DNA of 64,000 bases from Sanderia malayensis. Lineage: Eukaryota > Cnidaria > Scyphozoa > Semaeostomeae > Pelagiidae. Positions 1-10,799 of this stretch are shown piece by piece. The first letter of the stretch is position 1. Every line of letters begins with the position of its first letter. Under the pieces are notes generated by a model that searched no databases, was not told where the DNA came from, and saw nothing but the letters and a program-made list of their open reading frames with translations. The translations under genes were made by a program, and so were the position numbers. Location: contig RQOL01000876.1 in assembly GCA_013076295.1 (NCBI GenBank), positions 3,286,001 to 3,350,000 on the forward strand, read 5' to 3'.

Positions 1-31
1 TTACTAAGCATCGATATGGATCTTTCCATAG

Positions 32-1256
32 GTGACATTTAAGAACGAGCAAAGTGGAGAGTATCAGTATTATTATGTCCAATTCAAAGCAACCACACCA
101 GGAGTTATATCAACGATCGATCTTAGTACTCCAGTCAGACAGAGCACATCAAGAACTATCACTGTAAACAATCCACTACAAGCTCCTGTCAATTTTCAAA
201 CCAATTGTAATCTACAGGATATCAACCTGCCTCCACAGTTCACTATTCCCCCGCAGTCAAATGTAAGTAATAGCTTGTAGCTTTCTATATATCACTCTTA
301 TTATGTCCCGGGTCTAGGGTCCATGATCCGCGGCCAGGGTCTCGGGTCCAAGATCCAGGGTCCAGAGGTTTTATAAGTGATATATGTTTATGCGATGTAT
401 CTGTGACAAGTTCTGTATCCATTGCACACAGGGACCATTGACATTTGAATACCTGCCAATGAAGAGCGGTGATATGACAGCCCGGCTTTCATTGCAAAGT
501 TCCGAACTAGGACTCTATCTTTATGATTTAAACCTGACTGCATCTCCTGCTAATCCAGAACGTCCGGTTCATTTTATCACGACACTGGGCATGAATCAAA
601 ACCAGACATGCAGATTCACCAATTATGCAAGAAGCAAAGTTGAATACTCATGCAAGGTATAAGCTTATTTTTGGATAAGTTACACAACACTACACCTGTA
701 TATGTAGTGAGATGTGTTATTTCTTGCTGTTCTTAAATTCTTTTAAACGTTTTGTTCTTAAATTCTTTTAAAGGTTGATAATCCTGAGTTCTTAGTCGAA
801 CGTTCAGTGACGGCGGCCTCAGCTTCAAGTGGAGGCAGTGAAGTTGGTGTGGAGGTAACATTTGAACCAACTAAGATCGGGGATTCAAAAGCTACACTGT
901 CGATTACTTCCAATTCTGGTGGTGAATATATATTTCCTTTGCATGGTCATTGCATGGCTCCAAAGCCACTTGGACCGTACACAATCAAAGCAGGGGGAAG
1001 CACAGCTATTCCCTTCAAGAATGTATTCCCGCAGACAACGTCATTCGTGTTCCACGTTGACAATCCGTGTTTTACAGTGAAGCAGAGCGAAACGATAAGA
1101 GGAAAGAAGACGCATAATATTAGCGTTGGATTCGAAGGTAACCAAGGTGATTCGAAAGTGGTACGAATGGGGCGACTTGTTGTCACCTGCGTCAGAAGTG
1201 CTGGTACAAGCAGCAATCTAACTTGGACATTCTACTTGAAAGGACTTCCTATTTAA
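32..1256 (+). CDS. HYDIN: HYDIN-like axonemal protein, 3' end (last three visible exons)
   Basis: This is the C-terminal part of a very large ciliary protein. HYDIN belongs to the central-pair apparatus of motile cilia and is built of repeated Ig-like ASH/MSP-type domains. Three exons join without frame loss: 32-262, 432-656 and 774-1256, all with phase-0 junctions and GT-AG introns, giving 312 residues to the TAA at 1254-1256. An acceptor (ccatag) lies just before position 32, so the gene continues upstream outside the window. Recognisable stretches include INLPPQFTIPPQS, GPLTFEYLP, VDNPEFLVE, PKPLGPYTIKAGG and IPFKNVF, all typical of the HYDIN tail. The nearest polyadenylation signal seen is AATAAA at 1647. 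Other ASH-repeat ciliary proteins (CFAP47, CFAP65) are the alternative. The 300-360 intron carries a short GGGTC-rich imperfect repeat. Confidence 0.8.
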
Positions 1257-2349
1257 GTTTCTGTTGTAAATAATCAGTCGTACGTTGTTTGTTGATTGTA
1301 ACTTATCAGACTTTGTTGAACAGTAGCTATTTAAAAGCACATGTAAGGTTTGTAAACACTTTAAACGTTTAATTTGAGCTTAATAATTACTCATTTGATG
1401 AATGGAGTGTTTGCAATGACTCAGACAATCTTCAAAGGTCAGTAAAATGGGCGCATGTGTTCCCAATGATGATTGAACAAAGTGCCAGCTTCATGTTTCT
1501 GTAATGCTGGACATTGATTGCTCAGCTGAGGGAATTAAGGGCTTTGGTGGTTTGGTCGTGGGTACTATGATTGGGTTGTCTTGATGAGAGATGAAGGGAT
1601 TACTACAAACTTCAATGTTTGGTATTATATGCTCTGGGGAACAGAAAATAAAATGACACAGGTAAGAATTCTTTTTTTCACCATTATTATTATTCGTAAA
1701 CTTTATTTTCTTATAATTTACTAAAAGTTATCTAAAAATTAGGAAATCAAACCCCGAAATGCAGCAACAATAGAACGATTGATTAAAGATCAGTGAAATA
1801 CTAGAAAAATATCAAATAGTAAGAGCTTTGCAAAGTTAATTATATAATAAAAGGAATAAAACGATCATTGCAATCGGCATTAAAATAAATGAGAAAATTA
1901 CATTATGAAAAAATGTTTGTGAATGATTATGATTGCTTGTAGATTTTAAAAGTTTATTGTATGAAAGAAAGAGTTGAAAGTATCAAAATGGATGATTCAT
2001 AGATTTGGTAAGTGTTTGTTTATTTTTCATGTTTTAATTACTAAATAATCGAAATAAGGATGTACAATAATGGACAAAAGTCCTGGGACACTATCGCACA
2101 TGTGTCCTTCACCCCCCCCCCCAAAAAACACTGTTTCAGGGAGTGGGGATTGAATGGAGCCCACAAAAGGTTTTACGGCTTGTTAGCCTTTTTTGTCTTT
2201 TTACAAATGTCCCAATGACTTCTGTTCTCTATTGTAACTTACTATATGAAGCATCCATCAGATACTTTCATGCGTGAACTAAATCTAAAAGACGTTGGTT
2301 AAAATATTACCCGATAGTATCAGAAGTGATTTGAAAATGATAAAGTAAT
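1257..2349. other. Intergenic region between convergent HYDIN-like and DGAT1 genes
   Basis: No convincing coding exon is seen. The region should hold both 3' untranslated regions. AATAAA occurs at 1647-1652 on the plus strand, and a C-run followed by an A-run lies near 2109-2126. Confidence 0.6.
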
Positions 2350-5300
2350 TTATTGTTTATAAACGAAAGACCAGGAAGATGGAGATGTTTCATTAGAAAC
2401 TGAAAATAAAAAAAGAATAATTAAATCGGTGAGCTAAAAGTGAAATGTATGAACTCCAATAGCTTAGATCTGGAGGAAGGTTAAACCAGGGATTATGTAA
2501 TATTTTGCACACCAAACTAGGACCCTTGCTAAATTGTGACCGGAGATAAGTCTGAAAGTATAACAGATGCATACCTGTGTAGTGAGTGACAAAGTAGTCA
2601 TGGTAGTACATCAATATGGCGACGGGTTGGCCCAAGATAAGAGACAACCAAACGGCGATGTTTCCATAATTGCCACTCAGGAATTTAGCCACGAATATGC
2701 TGTAAGGAACTTGGACCAGCATGCCGAAGAACGCCCAGAATTTCATCATCCGTAAAGGCACACTCACCAGGAGCTGGAAGATCGAAACTTGGATCAATTC
2801 TCGGACAACACTTAGTAAACAAAGAGAATGACGCAGAGTAAAAGAATGAATTGGCTCACCTCGTGGTACACTGCACTGAGAAGAAATACAATCAATCCTG
2901 CTTGAAGTTTCGAGTAACCGGAGCGTATCATTGGCTCATATAAATGCCTGAAAAGTTAAAATGAAGTTTCAAGTTGGATAAACAATTATATGAGTTGTAC
3001 ATCAATGGTTGTAGATGGTGCATTCACCTCTTTGCCCATCTGTGAATAGGAATGTTCCAATTTTGCCAGAAATACGTAACCGTATTAGCATTCCTGAGGA
3101 GAAAAAAAAGAGACAAACTGGTGATATTTTATAGGACTTCTGATGCCAGCTCAGACTTGATGCAACGGAGCTTATAAGAGCAATTAAAACGAAGGAATTA
3201 CAAGATGTTTACCACCAATCTCGATAGAATGTCCTGTCAGCAAATCGAAGTAGCTCAGCGAGAATATTCAGAAGTGAATGGAAATAAGCGTAGAAAAAAA
3301 TCAGCCACAGAAAATGATTTGGAATCTGAAAGAGGAACGAATGATTTTGCCAACGGGTTTTCATAATCGTGTTGTGAGTTAAAGCAAAGAGATGAAAAAT
3401 TAATTGAAACAACTTTAGAAAGAGAGAGAAATAATTGAGGCGTAGTTTACGTACTGCAAGTTTCATGATTCTTTCCAAGAACCGTGGATAGTCAAGATAC
3501 TACGAAGAAGACAAGGTTAAATATTGCATGATTAAATAGCCAACCAGAGTCAGTTCAATGTAACATACAATCAGCAAGGCTATAGACTTGGCAAGAAACG
3601 TATTTATTTACCTGAAATGGTTTCATTGAGTTCTTCACTGTTGGTACGATCCACTTAAAAAAGAACGAATTGGCAGATATTAGAATGTACATGATGTATT
3701 TACATCTTTACAGCGGAGCAACAAGACATCCCAAACCACATAAAGATATAATGAAATTACCTGCTGTGTTAAAGCTATCAGGATGCCGAGAAGAAATAGC
3801 TGTGAAAGAAAACATATCGTAGCATCAATAAGAATCCTTCTCAAAGTCTGCAAACAATATGTCATAAAAAATTGCAGCGTGTATTTTCTAAGTACAATCA
3901 AGCATAGTTGCATGCACCTCCTTGATATCACATGGTATTAGCACCTATTTTAAGGTCATATTGTGTCATTTCAAGCGTTAATATTTTTACTTACTCCTTC
4001 CAGGATCCTTCTCATTAGAAATCGGTACCGGATTCTTGGACTGCGTGGAAAGTTGAGCTCATAGCAAAAGGTTGGTGCAAACATGAAGTAGTATAAGTCT
4101 GTGGAACGAGATTCAAGCAGGTATGTTAGATTTCTCAGTGTTTCCGGCATCAAGCAATTGCTTACTTACATTTGAAAAATAAGAATAGTGAGATGGGCAT
4201 TGAGGTTGTACCTTGCTGGTTAAGATTGTTTGGATACTCGACAAGTTTTCCTTTGACTTCCACCTTCTTCTCACCATCACTGTCATTTTCCTCCACTGCA
4301 AAAAAGGTGTGCGAAAGTTACTTGACGCATTCATTTGCAAATCTTTAGCATAGAATTTAGCTACAACTGTCAAGTTAGACAGTTGTGAAGCTTAGCTATG
4401 TCAAATTGAGCTACAACTATCGAATTGAGCTAAAACTGTCAAATTGGGCTACAGCTAGCATGGCTACCTTTTTGTCTTTTTCCCCCAAGCTGTTCCTTTT
4501 CCTCTCTACACCATCTATTGACAGCAACATAAGAAATTAATTTCAATTTGACACTAAGATAAATCATCATGGCAGCAGTTGAGGACCCTGCAAAGAAAAT
4601 GAGCATGAAATGATTAAGTGCATGACATAATTTTATTATGCATAGCATAATTAAATGCATGTTGCATACTTTATTACCCTAATCATTAATAATTAGCTAG
4701 TCATTAGATATACTCACATGGTGCTGGGTGATATGTCAGGATGACACTGACAGGAAATAGCAACAGTGTGGTAATGTTCAATACATGAATGCAACCACCA
4801 AATTTCTCAGATATTGATTTCTGAAAGAGCCAAGAGCCAAGCTTATTTGTGCATTGGTTGTGTGATAAAATGAGGAATTTCTGGTTATTTCAAAAGGGGT
4901 AAATAGAAGAAGTGTACTTACATTAGAAAGAAGAGTTTCTGTGTAGAAGGCAATCTGTATGAATATATGCAGAGCTGAAAAAGATTTTACATAACAAAAC
5001 TATGAAATAAGAAATCTAAAATGGTACTAGATGCATTGTTTCTGAGATCTTTGAATCTTTAGCATATTTGAGACACGTACCAACTACAAGACTTGCACAG
5101 GGCCAACTATATGGATCTTCAAGGAAGACCAAGAGAATTTTTGGATCAACAAGAACTCCATATCTACAAAAAAACAGGGATAGAAATGTCTGCATGAGAT
5201 CAAATGATATGGAAATAACACCATGGAAACAGTGAAGAACTAAGATCACACAATACTTCATTTCTTACTTAAGGATGTTATCAAGGGCAACTCTGAAGTT

Positions 5301-5942
5301 TGAAAGGATCTAAAACAAAATAAACATAAGCTCAAACATAATTGAATATTTGGTTAAATGGGATGAAAGACGGAAAGATGAAAGAAATCTATCCATAGAC
5401 AGTTTTTACCATAATAAGAATGCACAAGTTGAGGATTCCTCTGTAATTTTGAAAGCCACTTGTACTTGAGAATAGTGATGGCATGTCTTCATGAACCCTA
5501 TAAAAACAAATTATTTTGCAATTATATTGAAAGACACTGCACATTTTTATAATTAAATTTTTGTTAGAGCATTACCCAAATTTTCTGAGCAATTTCCAAA
5601 TTGCAGTGCTAAAACGTTTAGGGCTTCCTTAGCAGAGGAAGTTAGAGTTTCCCCTCCCGTCCCCTTCCCGTCAGATGGTCAGAGGGTGATTACTTAAAGT
5701 GATTATTCAATATACTTATAATTTGTATATGAAGCATTATAATTCAATTTAAATTGTATCAAAATAAACCTCTTGAGTTTGTTGAATAGTGCTCGATTCC
5801 TGCTTTTTGCTTTCGCAACCTCAATGGATCCATCGTTCGGCGGGCCATCTCTTGAATCAACTTCGCTAATTTTTCGTTCCTTTGATGATAAACTACTTAA
5901 ACTTGCATGCGAAGATCGTTTTCTCACAACTGTTGTGGGCAT
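2350..5942 (-). CDS. DGAT1: Diacylglycerol O-acyltransferase 1 (DGAT1), complete
   Basis: DGAT1 is an ER membrane-bound O-acyltransferase that makes triacylglycerol from diacylglycerol and acyl-CoA. Seventeen exons join in frame to 496 residues (human about 488): 5942-5770, 5497-5410, 5309-5269, 5163-5081, 4974-4922, 4820-4718, 4587-4468, 4295-4212, 4098-3995, 3799-3761, 3653-3612, 3499-3455, 3325-3213, 3093-3028, 2947-2860, 2773-2575, 2399-2350. Family landmarks are [31 protein letters not shown], the acyl-CoA motif FYRDWWN (about 358-364), the catalytic histidine in SAVYHE (about 413), and [16 protein letters not shown] near the end. The N-terminus is hydrophilic, Ser- and Arg-rich, as in animal DGAT1. 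An AATAAA overlaps the TAA stop. Very sure of the family and of DGAT1 rather than SOAT. Confidence 0.96.
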
Positions 5943-6145
5943 TTTTGAATTGATAAATTCTTCAACAATTATTAATGTAATCTGCTTATCATGGTATATT
6001 TATTTGTCACACAACAAGTTCTCTCAATAAATAAGGGCAGCGAGAGAAATCAACGATCAAAATGACATGACACGCAAGACGAATATTCATCTCAGCATTC
6101 AAACTTGCGATGTAGATTTAAGAGCTTTTCCAGGAATTTCTCGCT

Positions 6146-6169
6146 CCCAGGGACCTTATTGTCCCTGGG
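6146..6169. repeat. Short perfect hairpin upstream of DGAT1
   Basis: CCCAGGGAC, a six-base loop and GTCCCTGGG form a perfect 9-bp stem. A second partial copy (GGGAC, TTTATT, GTCCC) follows at once, and TTTCCAGGAATTTC / GGAAATTCC flank the cluster in inverted orientation. Function unknown. Confidence 0.7.
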
Positions 6170-6225
6170 ACTTTATTGTCCCTGGAAATTCCAAAACGAG
6201 GTTTATACCCTCGATCTATGACGTC

Positions 6226-6360
6226 ATGCAACCAAGAAGGAACTTTTCATTCTCGTGGTTCTTCCTGCTTGCTGCACGTGTTACTTATGTTACCATCAGC
6301 TATGCCTTCATCTTCATGGTGGTTCTATCTATATTCCGGGAACATGCATCATACGATAAT
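6226..6360 (+). CDS. Possible isolated first exon encoding a membrane segment
   Basis: From the ATG at 6226 the plus strand encodes 45 residues, beginning MQPRRNFSFSWFFLLAARV and containing a hydrophobic, signal-anchor-like run (YVTISYAFIFMVVL). It ends at a very good donor, AAT|GTAAGTAA, at 6360/6361. I found no convincing downstream exon before the minus-strand gene ends at 6886. It could be the start of a small membrane protein, a divergent non-coding transcript from the DGAT1 promoter region, or chance. Confidence 0.25.
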
Positions 6361-6885
6361 GTAAGTAATTTGTTTTGCACTGTTATGATAATTTGATTAC
6401 ATTTCGCACATTAAATACGAATTTCGGCACAAATAATGCAAAGAACATTAACAGTTTTTCAGCTTTTATTGCATGCTAAAATAATTACTGAATTCGCGTA
6501 TACATTTTGTACAACATTATCATACAGAAAAGCCCAGAAAAGAGGTAAAATATCCTCATTTCTAAATAGTATATTTCTATTTACTTTCTTTTTTGATACA
6601 TACGGTCCCTTCCAATGTCACAAAATATTTGAAATTATAATTACAAATGTTTCTCTAAACAACAGCATGGCTAGGTTTTTAACAAACCATAGGTGTAAAC
6701 TACATGAACAATGCAACCAATTAAGGCCATGAGGGCAAAATGTATTAGAGCCATTTTTTAATGCTTCTGGGCCATGAGTTTTTCAAGAAACTACAATTAA
6801 ATATAGAACAATTTAATGCGTGCAACAATTTACTGGCACAATAGTCCATCAAAAAGAAATGAATTGAGCAAATATTTCAATTTTA

Positions 6886-8485
6886 TTAAAGTACCTTGTT
6901 AACTTCATTTATGCTCAAACCATTCAACTGCTGGTTTGCAATCATTTCTGCCTGTAAATTCAAATTTGAAGTCATATGATAAAGTGAGTATTAAGCATTT
7001 TCAAGGTAGAAGTAAAACTATTTTTGAAATGTTGTTCTTATACTCACATGTCTTCTAATTGCTTCTGGAGTAAGCATATGTGCTGGTTTGTCATTTTGAA
7101 TCTTTGACAAGACAGATTAAAAGAGGTGTCACAAATTCAATCCAAGTAATCAAAATACAAAATGTCTAATGTTTGCTACATTTTAAACTTACCAATGATT
7201 GAAGATCACATATTATTTCAATGACAAACAGTTTTGATATGTTCAGAAGTTCAGATTTGTCCACACCAATCATGCCAAGAATTGCCCCTATAAGATATTG
7301 GCAAGTGAAGCAATAAAAAAGAATTGCTAAACGTCTTCGCATTATGACAATAATTATGTCTTTGCACTGTTTATGCAATGCATATTTTCTACCTTCTGCA
7401 GTAAAAAACAACTTTTCGATCTTGTCAGACACAAATGAATCTATTTGAGTTGTATCCATCACTTCAAGCAGATTTGTCTGAAAGTTGTAAATGAAATATT
7501 ACAATTTATATCCATCCATATATATGTTGAAATAAAGAAAGAGATTATTAGGGGCAATTTGAAAAACTGACATTGAAGGTCTGTTCCTGAAGAGCATTAA
7601 CCCTCTGCAAATAATCTGACATCATAGCTTCCTCGAATACAACAGACAAAAGGAAACATTTTAAAATCTGGGTGATTTTGTGAGCTTCAATGTAGGAAGA
7701 CCTGAAATAATAACATAAAATTAACATTATAAAATTAATGTTTTTTTAATTAGAACATGAAATATTTTGTCCTAGCCTACAATAAGAGATGCAATTTATG
7801 ATTTACCTTTCCCAGCAAGAGATGTGTGTGCTTGAAAACATGATCTTCATTGCAAGATATAATGATAACTGACCAAAGAAAGTGAAAATGCCAACTGAAC
7901 GCATAAACATGAGAAATGTTCTCGCTACAAGAAAATGACAGCAGTTTTCAAATCAACTTCTTCAATGTATAAGGATGACTTTTCTTTCTGTGTTTTAGAT
8001 TATCAGAAAATAAGTGTATTTGAGCTTTGTACCTGAATTAGTTAGACTTTTCTGTTTCAAGACTTCGACCAACAATATACTGACGAATAACCATAGAAAT
8101 GTCACAATTAGCAGCACAATTTCAATACGATGTTTAAGGTTCTGTTTGCACAATGGAAAGACACGTTTAGTCTGAAATAAAATTATACAGTAAATGTACT
8201 AAAAATTCACACATAATCAAATTATTTTCTGCAAAAATGTTTATGTTTTGCCAGTATCAAAACGACATATACCTGAAAATTATCGGGCAATATTTCAAGG
8301 TTTTGATCATCATCCATTGAAATAGTAAGGATTTTGTTCCCATGTTCAGTTGAATCTGTATTTCTACCAGCAAGTTCGAGACTGAAATTTGAGCTTGACC
8401 TGTGCTGCTCAGAAATGTTTGGCCTTTTAACAGTAGGCCTATCATCTTCGTTGTCCCCACCGTTATTTGCATCTCCGATGTACAT
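6886..8485 (-). CDS. Unrecognised protein with two predicted transmembrane segments, complete
   Basis: I do not recognise the family. Eight exons join in frame to 299 residues: 8485-8273, 8171-8033, 7924-7807, 7701-7572, 7477-7393, 7287-7193, 7101-7048 and 6951-6886. The N-terminal 71 residues are acidic and Ser/Asn-rich, without a signal peptide. A hydrophobic helix lies at about 86-106 (IVLLIVTFLWLFVSILLV) and a second at about 121-145 (GIFTFFGQLSLYLAMKIMF), so both termini would face the same side. The last 150 residues are amphipathic and helical, ending INEVNKVL. The stop codon is embedded in TTTAATAAA, so the polyadenylation signal overlaps it. The clean splice phases support a real gene. 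It lies tail-to-head upstream of DGAT1, with about 940 bp between coding regions. Confidence 0.8.
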
Positions 8486-8646
8486 TGTTTATGGGGATGT
8501 AAAATTCGCACGTAGTTTTATGGCAGAATACGTTAACTTCGTTAAGTTGCTAATATTAGTGCCTATAACCCAATGACAACGTCGAAAAAATTATAAACAT
8601 TTTAACCTTGAACTTCTCCGCCTCAAAAAAAATAGAAAACAACGAT
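8486..8646. other. Upstream region of the two-TM protein gene
   Basis: A short gap between the start codon at 8485 and the telomere-like minisatellite. It probably contains the promoter. No box could be assigned. Confidence 0.4.
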
Positions 8647-9686
8647 GCTCCTGCGCAGTACGCATATCATCTACCTATCATCATAGCGTAACCCTAACCC
8701 TAACCCTAAGGCCAACCCTAACCCTAAGGTCAATGCCTAAGCCAAAGGACATGCTTACGTCACATGCGCTCCTGCGCAGTGCCAATAATTGCGCTACTGC
8801 GCATTCTTACCACCTTTCTCCTCCGCATAGCGTAACCCTAACCCTAACCCTAAGGCCAACCCTAACCCTAAGGCCAATGCCTAAGCCAAAGGACATGCAT
8901 ACGTCACATGCGCTCCTGCGCAGTGCCAATAATTGCGCTGCTGCGCATTCTCACCACCTTTCTCCTCCGCATAACGTAACCCTAACCCTAACCCTAAGGC
9001 CAACCCTAACCCTAAGGCCAATACCTAAGCCAAAGGACATGCATACGTCATATACGCTCCTGCGCAATACCAATAATTACGCTACTGCGCATTCTCACCA
9101 CCTTTCTCCTCCGCATAACGTAACCCTAACTCTAACCCTAAGGCCAACCCTAACCCTAAGGCCAATGCCTAAGCCAAAGGACATGCATACGTCATATACG
9201 CTCCTGCGCAATACCAATAATTACGCTACTGCGCATTCTCACACCTTTCTCCTCCGCATAACGTAACCCTAACCCTAACCCTAAGGCCAACCCTAACCCT
9301 AAGGCCAATGCCTAAGCCAAAGGACATGCATACGTCATATACGCTCCTGCGCAATACCAATAATTACGCTACTGCGCATTCTCACCACCTTTCTCCTCCG
9401 CATAGCGTAACCCTAACCCTAACCCTGAGGCCAACCCTAACCCTAAGGCCAATGCCTAAGCCAAAGGACATGCATACGTCACATGCGCTCCTGCGCAGTG
9501 CCAATAATTGCGCTACTGCGCATTCTTACCACCTTTCTCCTCCGCATAGCGTAACCCTAACCCTAAGGCCAATGCCCCAGCCATTAGTACACCTATACGT
9601 CACATGCGCTCCTGCGCAGTGCCAATAATTGCGCTACTGCGCATTCTCACCACCTTTCTCCTCCGCATAACGTAACCCTAACCCTA
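8647..9686 (+). repeat. 144-bp minisatellite with CCCTAA telomere-like repeats (left part)
   Basis: About seven units, some partial, each about 144 bp. Each contains two blocks of CCCTAA (TTAGGG on the minus strand), the segment GCCTAAGCCAAAGGACATGC, CGTCACATGCGCTCCTGCGC and a GCGCATTCTCACCACC stretch. The unit length is divisible by three, which creates a long open frame without evidence of coding. The array stops within a unit at 9686 and resumes in register at 18512. Confidence 0.95.
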
Positions 9687-9911
9687 TCCTCACTGTGATA
9701 TATTCTGACACGTGACCAGGATAAGATAATTTATGCATTTTTACTAGTAGTATCCGGGATATTTCTATCTCCCAGAGGGGAATAAGGGCATATATATTGG
9801 TTCCTCGTGGTTATCACAGTTCTCTAACAAATACGCACCAAGTCAGAGAATTTGGTGGTCTAAGTTTCGTCTTTCATCGTCTGACACCGTCGCTGCCAAA
9901 AATTCATCAGC

Positions 9912-10205
9912 ATGTCGTCTCCACGACCGAGTCAACCCTTCGCTGAGGCCATTCGTGCCCTTGTTAGGCAGTTAAGTATTGAAGCAGTTCCCTCTACAGC
10001 CTCCTCATCCAGTCTGTGGGTTCCAGCCACGTTGGTAATTGAAGTCGGTGCTTCTTTCCACGCCCTCTCAGGACAAGACATCACGGTTTCGTCTGGTCAG
10101 GCTGCTGTTACCTCTTCTACCAGTGTTTGCCGCTCACATGTTCTCCTCCAGCTGTCGTTTTCTCAGACCATGTGCCCCAGCGCAAAGTGCAGACAAGCTT
10201 GCTGA
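9912..10205 (+). CDS. Short open frame near the left end of the 8.5-kb element, unrecognised
   Basis: A 97-codon frame starting MSSPRPSQPFAEAIRALVRQ. It is Ser/Ala/Val-rich and matches no family I know. It lies just inside the left end, where an element gene could start. An overlapping frame at 10039-10239 is equally long-lived, so coding status is doubtful. Confidence 0.2.
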   Translation: MSSPRPSQPFAEAIRALVRQLSIEAVPSTASSSSLWVPATLVIEVGASFHALSGQDITVSSGQAAVTSSTSVCRSHVLLQLSFSQTMCPSAKCRQAC

Positions 10206-10799
10206 ACCTGTGTCGCCGCCCGTCAAGATATTTCTGTGAGTTTGCTTTTTCATTTTACCCCGAGACCCATGCCCGTTGTCGCCTCGATTCGCTATAAGTT
10301 TTTCCCAATTTGTCTCGCGAGGTCAGTCCTGCATAAGTTAAGTTTTTCTTTGTCCCCGTGTTTTTTTTTTCGTAATTCCTTTAGTCTTCCCCTAATTTCT
10401 TGTCTCGCATCAGAAGTGATTTTTCGGAGTAGGCCCTTTTGCTTCTGTTTACCTTTTCATTTTTACCGAGGTTTTTTGTGTTCTCTGTCATAACGTCTCT
10501 CCGGATATTCCTGTGCGTGTTCTGCTTTGCGTATTTTATTCTTTATTCCCCCGTGCGCCTAACATTCTTTTACGCTACTTTTCTTTTACAAGCCATTGTA
10601 AGTTTTCACCTTTCGTTTTGATCTCGTTATGCCGTCTATTGCATTTGCCATCATTCCTCTCCAGCATCGCTTCCCTTGGGACTGCCAAAAGCTTAGCCTT
10701 CTACACACTAGGATCTTTTCCGTTGTACTCGCTAAAATTTAAAGTTTGTTACTCCCCCAGCCGTTACTTTCCGTCGGTTATTGCGATGTGCAACTTCAA

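Larger units (their letters stand above)
5943..6885. other. Intergenic region upstream of DGAT1
   Basis: This stretch holds the DGAT1 upstream region and the 3' flank of the next minus-strand gene. It contains a small inverted-repeat cluster (6146-6169) and one exon-like plus-strand segment, listed separately. No promoter motif stands out. Confidence 0.5.

Noticed and set aside
5773..6030. Plus-strand frame over the DGAT1 first exon, and many similar antisense frames in MAM exons (for example 29982-30182 and 50598-50798)
   Set aside because: Shadows of the true exons in the opposite strand. The splice phases and protein motifs support the annotated strand.
8733..9628. Long open frames beginning MPKPKDM across the CCCTAA array (also 18804-19037 and 26936-27604)
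   Set aside because: The 144-bp unit is a multiple of three and by chance lacks stops in one frame. The peptide is just the translated repeat (TLTLRP from CCCTAA).
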